Assembly: GCF_002234615.1 (NCBI RefSeq)
Contig: NZ_NMQW01000001.1
Coordinates: 62,001 to 126,000, forward strand
Reading direction: 5' to 3'
From: Paenibacillus rigui
GTDB taxonomy: Bacteria > Bacillota > Bacilli > Paenibacillales > NBRC-103111
DNA: 64,000 nucleotides
Numbering within the stretch: the stretch's first letter is position 1; each line of letters begins with the position of its first letter. Positions 63,499 through 64,000 of the stretch are shown piece by piece. The notes beneath the pieces were generated by a model. That model was not told where the DNA came from. It saw only the letters and a program-made list of their open reading frames with translations, and did no database searches. Position numbers and translations under genes: made by a program.

Positions 63499-64000
63499 TT
63501 ATTTCTTCTTGGTCGTTTGCGGCTCGTTCAAGTCCAGCTTGACCGACAAGGTCGCTGTGACGGACTGCCGCAGCGGATTCGGGTTGCGCTGCTGCGTGCG
63601 AAGCCCTACGATTTGAACACCTTCCACAGAAATCGTCTTCGGAAGCTCCTCTTGGCTTAAATAAGCCATTTTCCCATCCAGTATGACCGTCAGGTCCACC
63701 TTTTCTATCGATTTCAAATCAATAGTCAAGTAACGCTTTTCTTTCGGCAGCACGGCCGTCTCAATCTCGCCGTTCTTTTGCAAATCTTTGGTGATGACGC
63801 CTTGATCATTGAAATAATCCGTTACGTTAACAATCGACTGATTGCTCCAGCCGCCGGAATTGGGGCCAAGCCCGCCCCCGCCATAGCTGGTCTGGTTCGG
63901 ATTATTGGAGAAGGAGCCGGAGCCCGATCCGCTGCCGCCTCCGGTGGAGCCGCTTCCGCTGCCAGTACCGGAAGACTCCAGCTCAATGGTGGAATAATCG
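63499..64000 (-). CDS. Gly/Ser-rich protein of unknown function, N-terminus cut by window edge
   Basis: The frame is open from the right edge to a TAA at 63499, 166 codons visible. The visible part starts with a Gly/Ser-rich stretch of about 30 residues (GSGSGSTGGGSGSGSGSF), then an Asn/Gln-rich segment. It ends in a probable beta domain (RYLTIDLKSIEKVDLTVILD, SVEGVQIVGLR) and a basic C-terminus (TTKKK). The linker suggests a surface or secreted multidomain protein whose anchor lies outside the window. No family recognised. Confidence 0.65.
   Translation of the reverse strand, partial: DYSTIELESSGTGSGSGSTGGGSGSGSGSFSNNPNQTSYGGGGLGPNSGGWSNQSIVNVTDYFNDQGVITKDLQKNGEIETAVLPKEKRYLTIDLKSIEKVDLTVILDGKMAYLSQEELPKTISVEGVQIVGLRTQQRNPNPLRQSVTATLSVKLDLNEPQTTKKK

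Overview
The window reads as the chromosome of a Gram-positive, endospore-forming-type Firmicute close to Paenibacillus (inference). The sequence signs are strong AGGAGG-type ribosome binding sites, frequent TTG and GTG starts, about 50% GC with AT-rich intergenic regions, two S-layer-homology (SLH) proteins, a LplB/YtcP/LplA transporter next to a YesM/YesN two-component pair, a qoxABCD quinol oxidase, and Bacillales-specific small proteins (YneK/DUF2621, YfkK/DUF1128, YkvA/DUF1232). No rRNA, tRNA, CRISPR array, prophage or transposase gene was seen.

Layout. 1-1.6 kb: a radical SAM/B12 protein cut by the left edge and a small unknown protein. 1.9-12.2 kb: a minus-strand polysaccharide-use locus (two ABC permeases, a sugar-binding lipoprotein, response regulator, sensor kinase, and a 1216-residue secreted family-6 polysaccharide lyase). 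12.6-14.1 kb: RlmD-type RNA methyltransferase. 14.4-17.2 kb: a lower-GC patch with a LysR regulator, a divergent SDR oxidoreductase and an APH-like kinase. 17.4-18.9 kb: an unrecognised 474-residue protein. 18.9-21.7 kb: HxlR regulator divergent from a polar amino acid ABC transporter. 21.9-23.6 kb: chemoreceptor. 23.7-36.6 kb: M20 hydrolase and Dpp/Opp peptide transporter, then EamA exporter, CoA-acylating semialdehyde dehydrogenase and omega-aminotransferase, with a divergent PucR regulator. I read this as uptake, cleavage and oxidation of a beta- or omega-amino acid compound.

36.7-45.8 kb: small unknown protein, MATE exporter, DUF1232 protein (possible ATT start), an SLH protein with four 157-residue repeats, a CMD-family protein behind a perfect palindrome, and a second SLH protein. 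46-50 kb: qoxABCD, three of whose subunits have histidine-rich tails. 50-50.9 kb: two SMR exporters behind a clear guanidine-I riboswitch. 51-52 kb: a low-GC paiA-marR pair with a visible promoter/operator. 52-58.5 kb: small conserved proteins, TetR regulator, YvyE, glucose-6-phosphate isomerase, PpnP, transketolase. 58.8-64 kb: membrane diguanylate cyclase with a partner protein, PurU, a 258-bp palindromic element that supplies the stop codon of the next gene, endonuclease IV, YneK, and a Gly/Ser-rich protein cut by the right edge.

The best candidates for something undescribed are the PucR-linked peptide/omega-amino acid locus, the palindromic element fused to nfo, the histidine-rich tails on the quinol oxidase, the 474-residue orphan protein, and a structured intergenic region at 12.3-12.5 kb. 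All functional claims rest on reading motifs by eye; no database search was possible.
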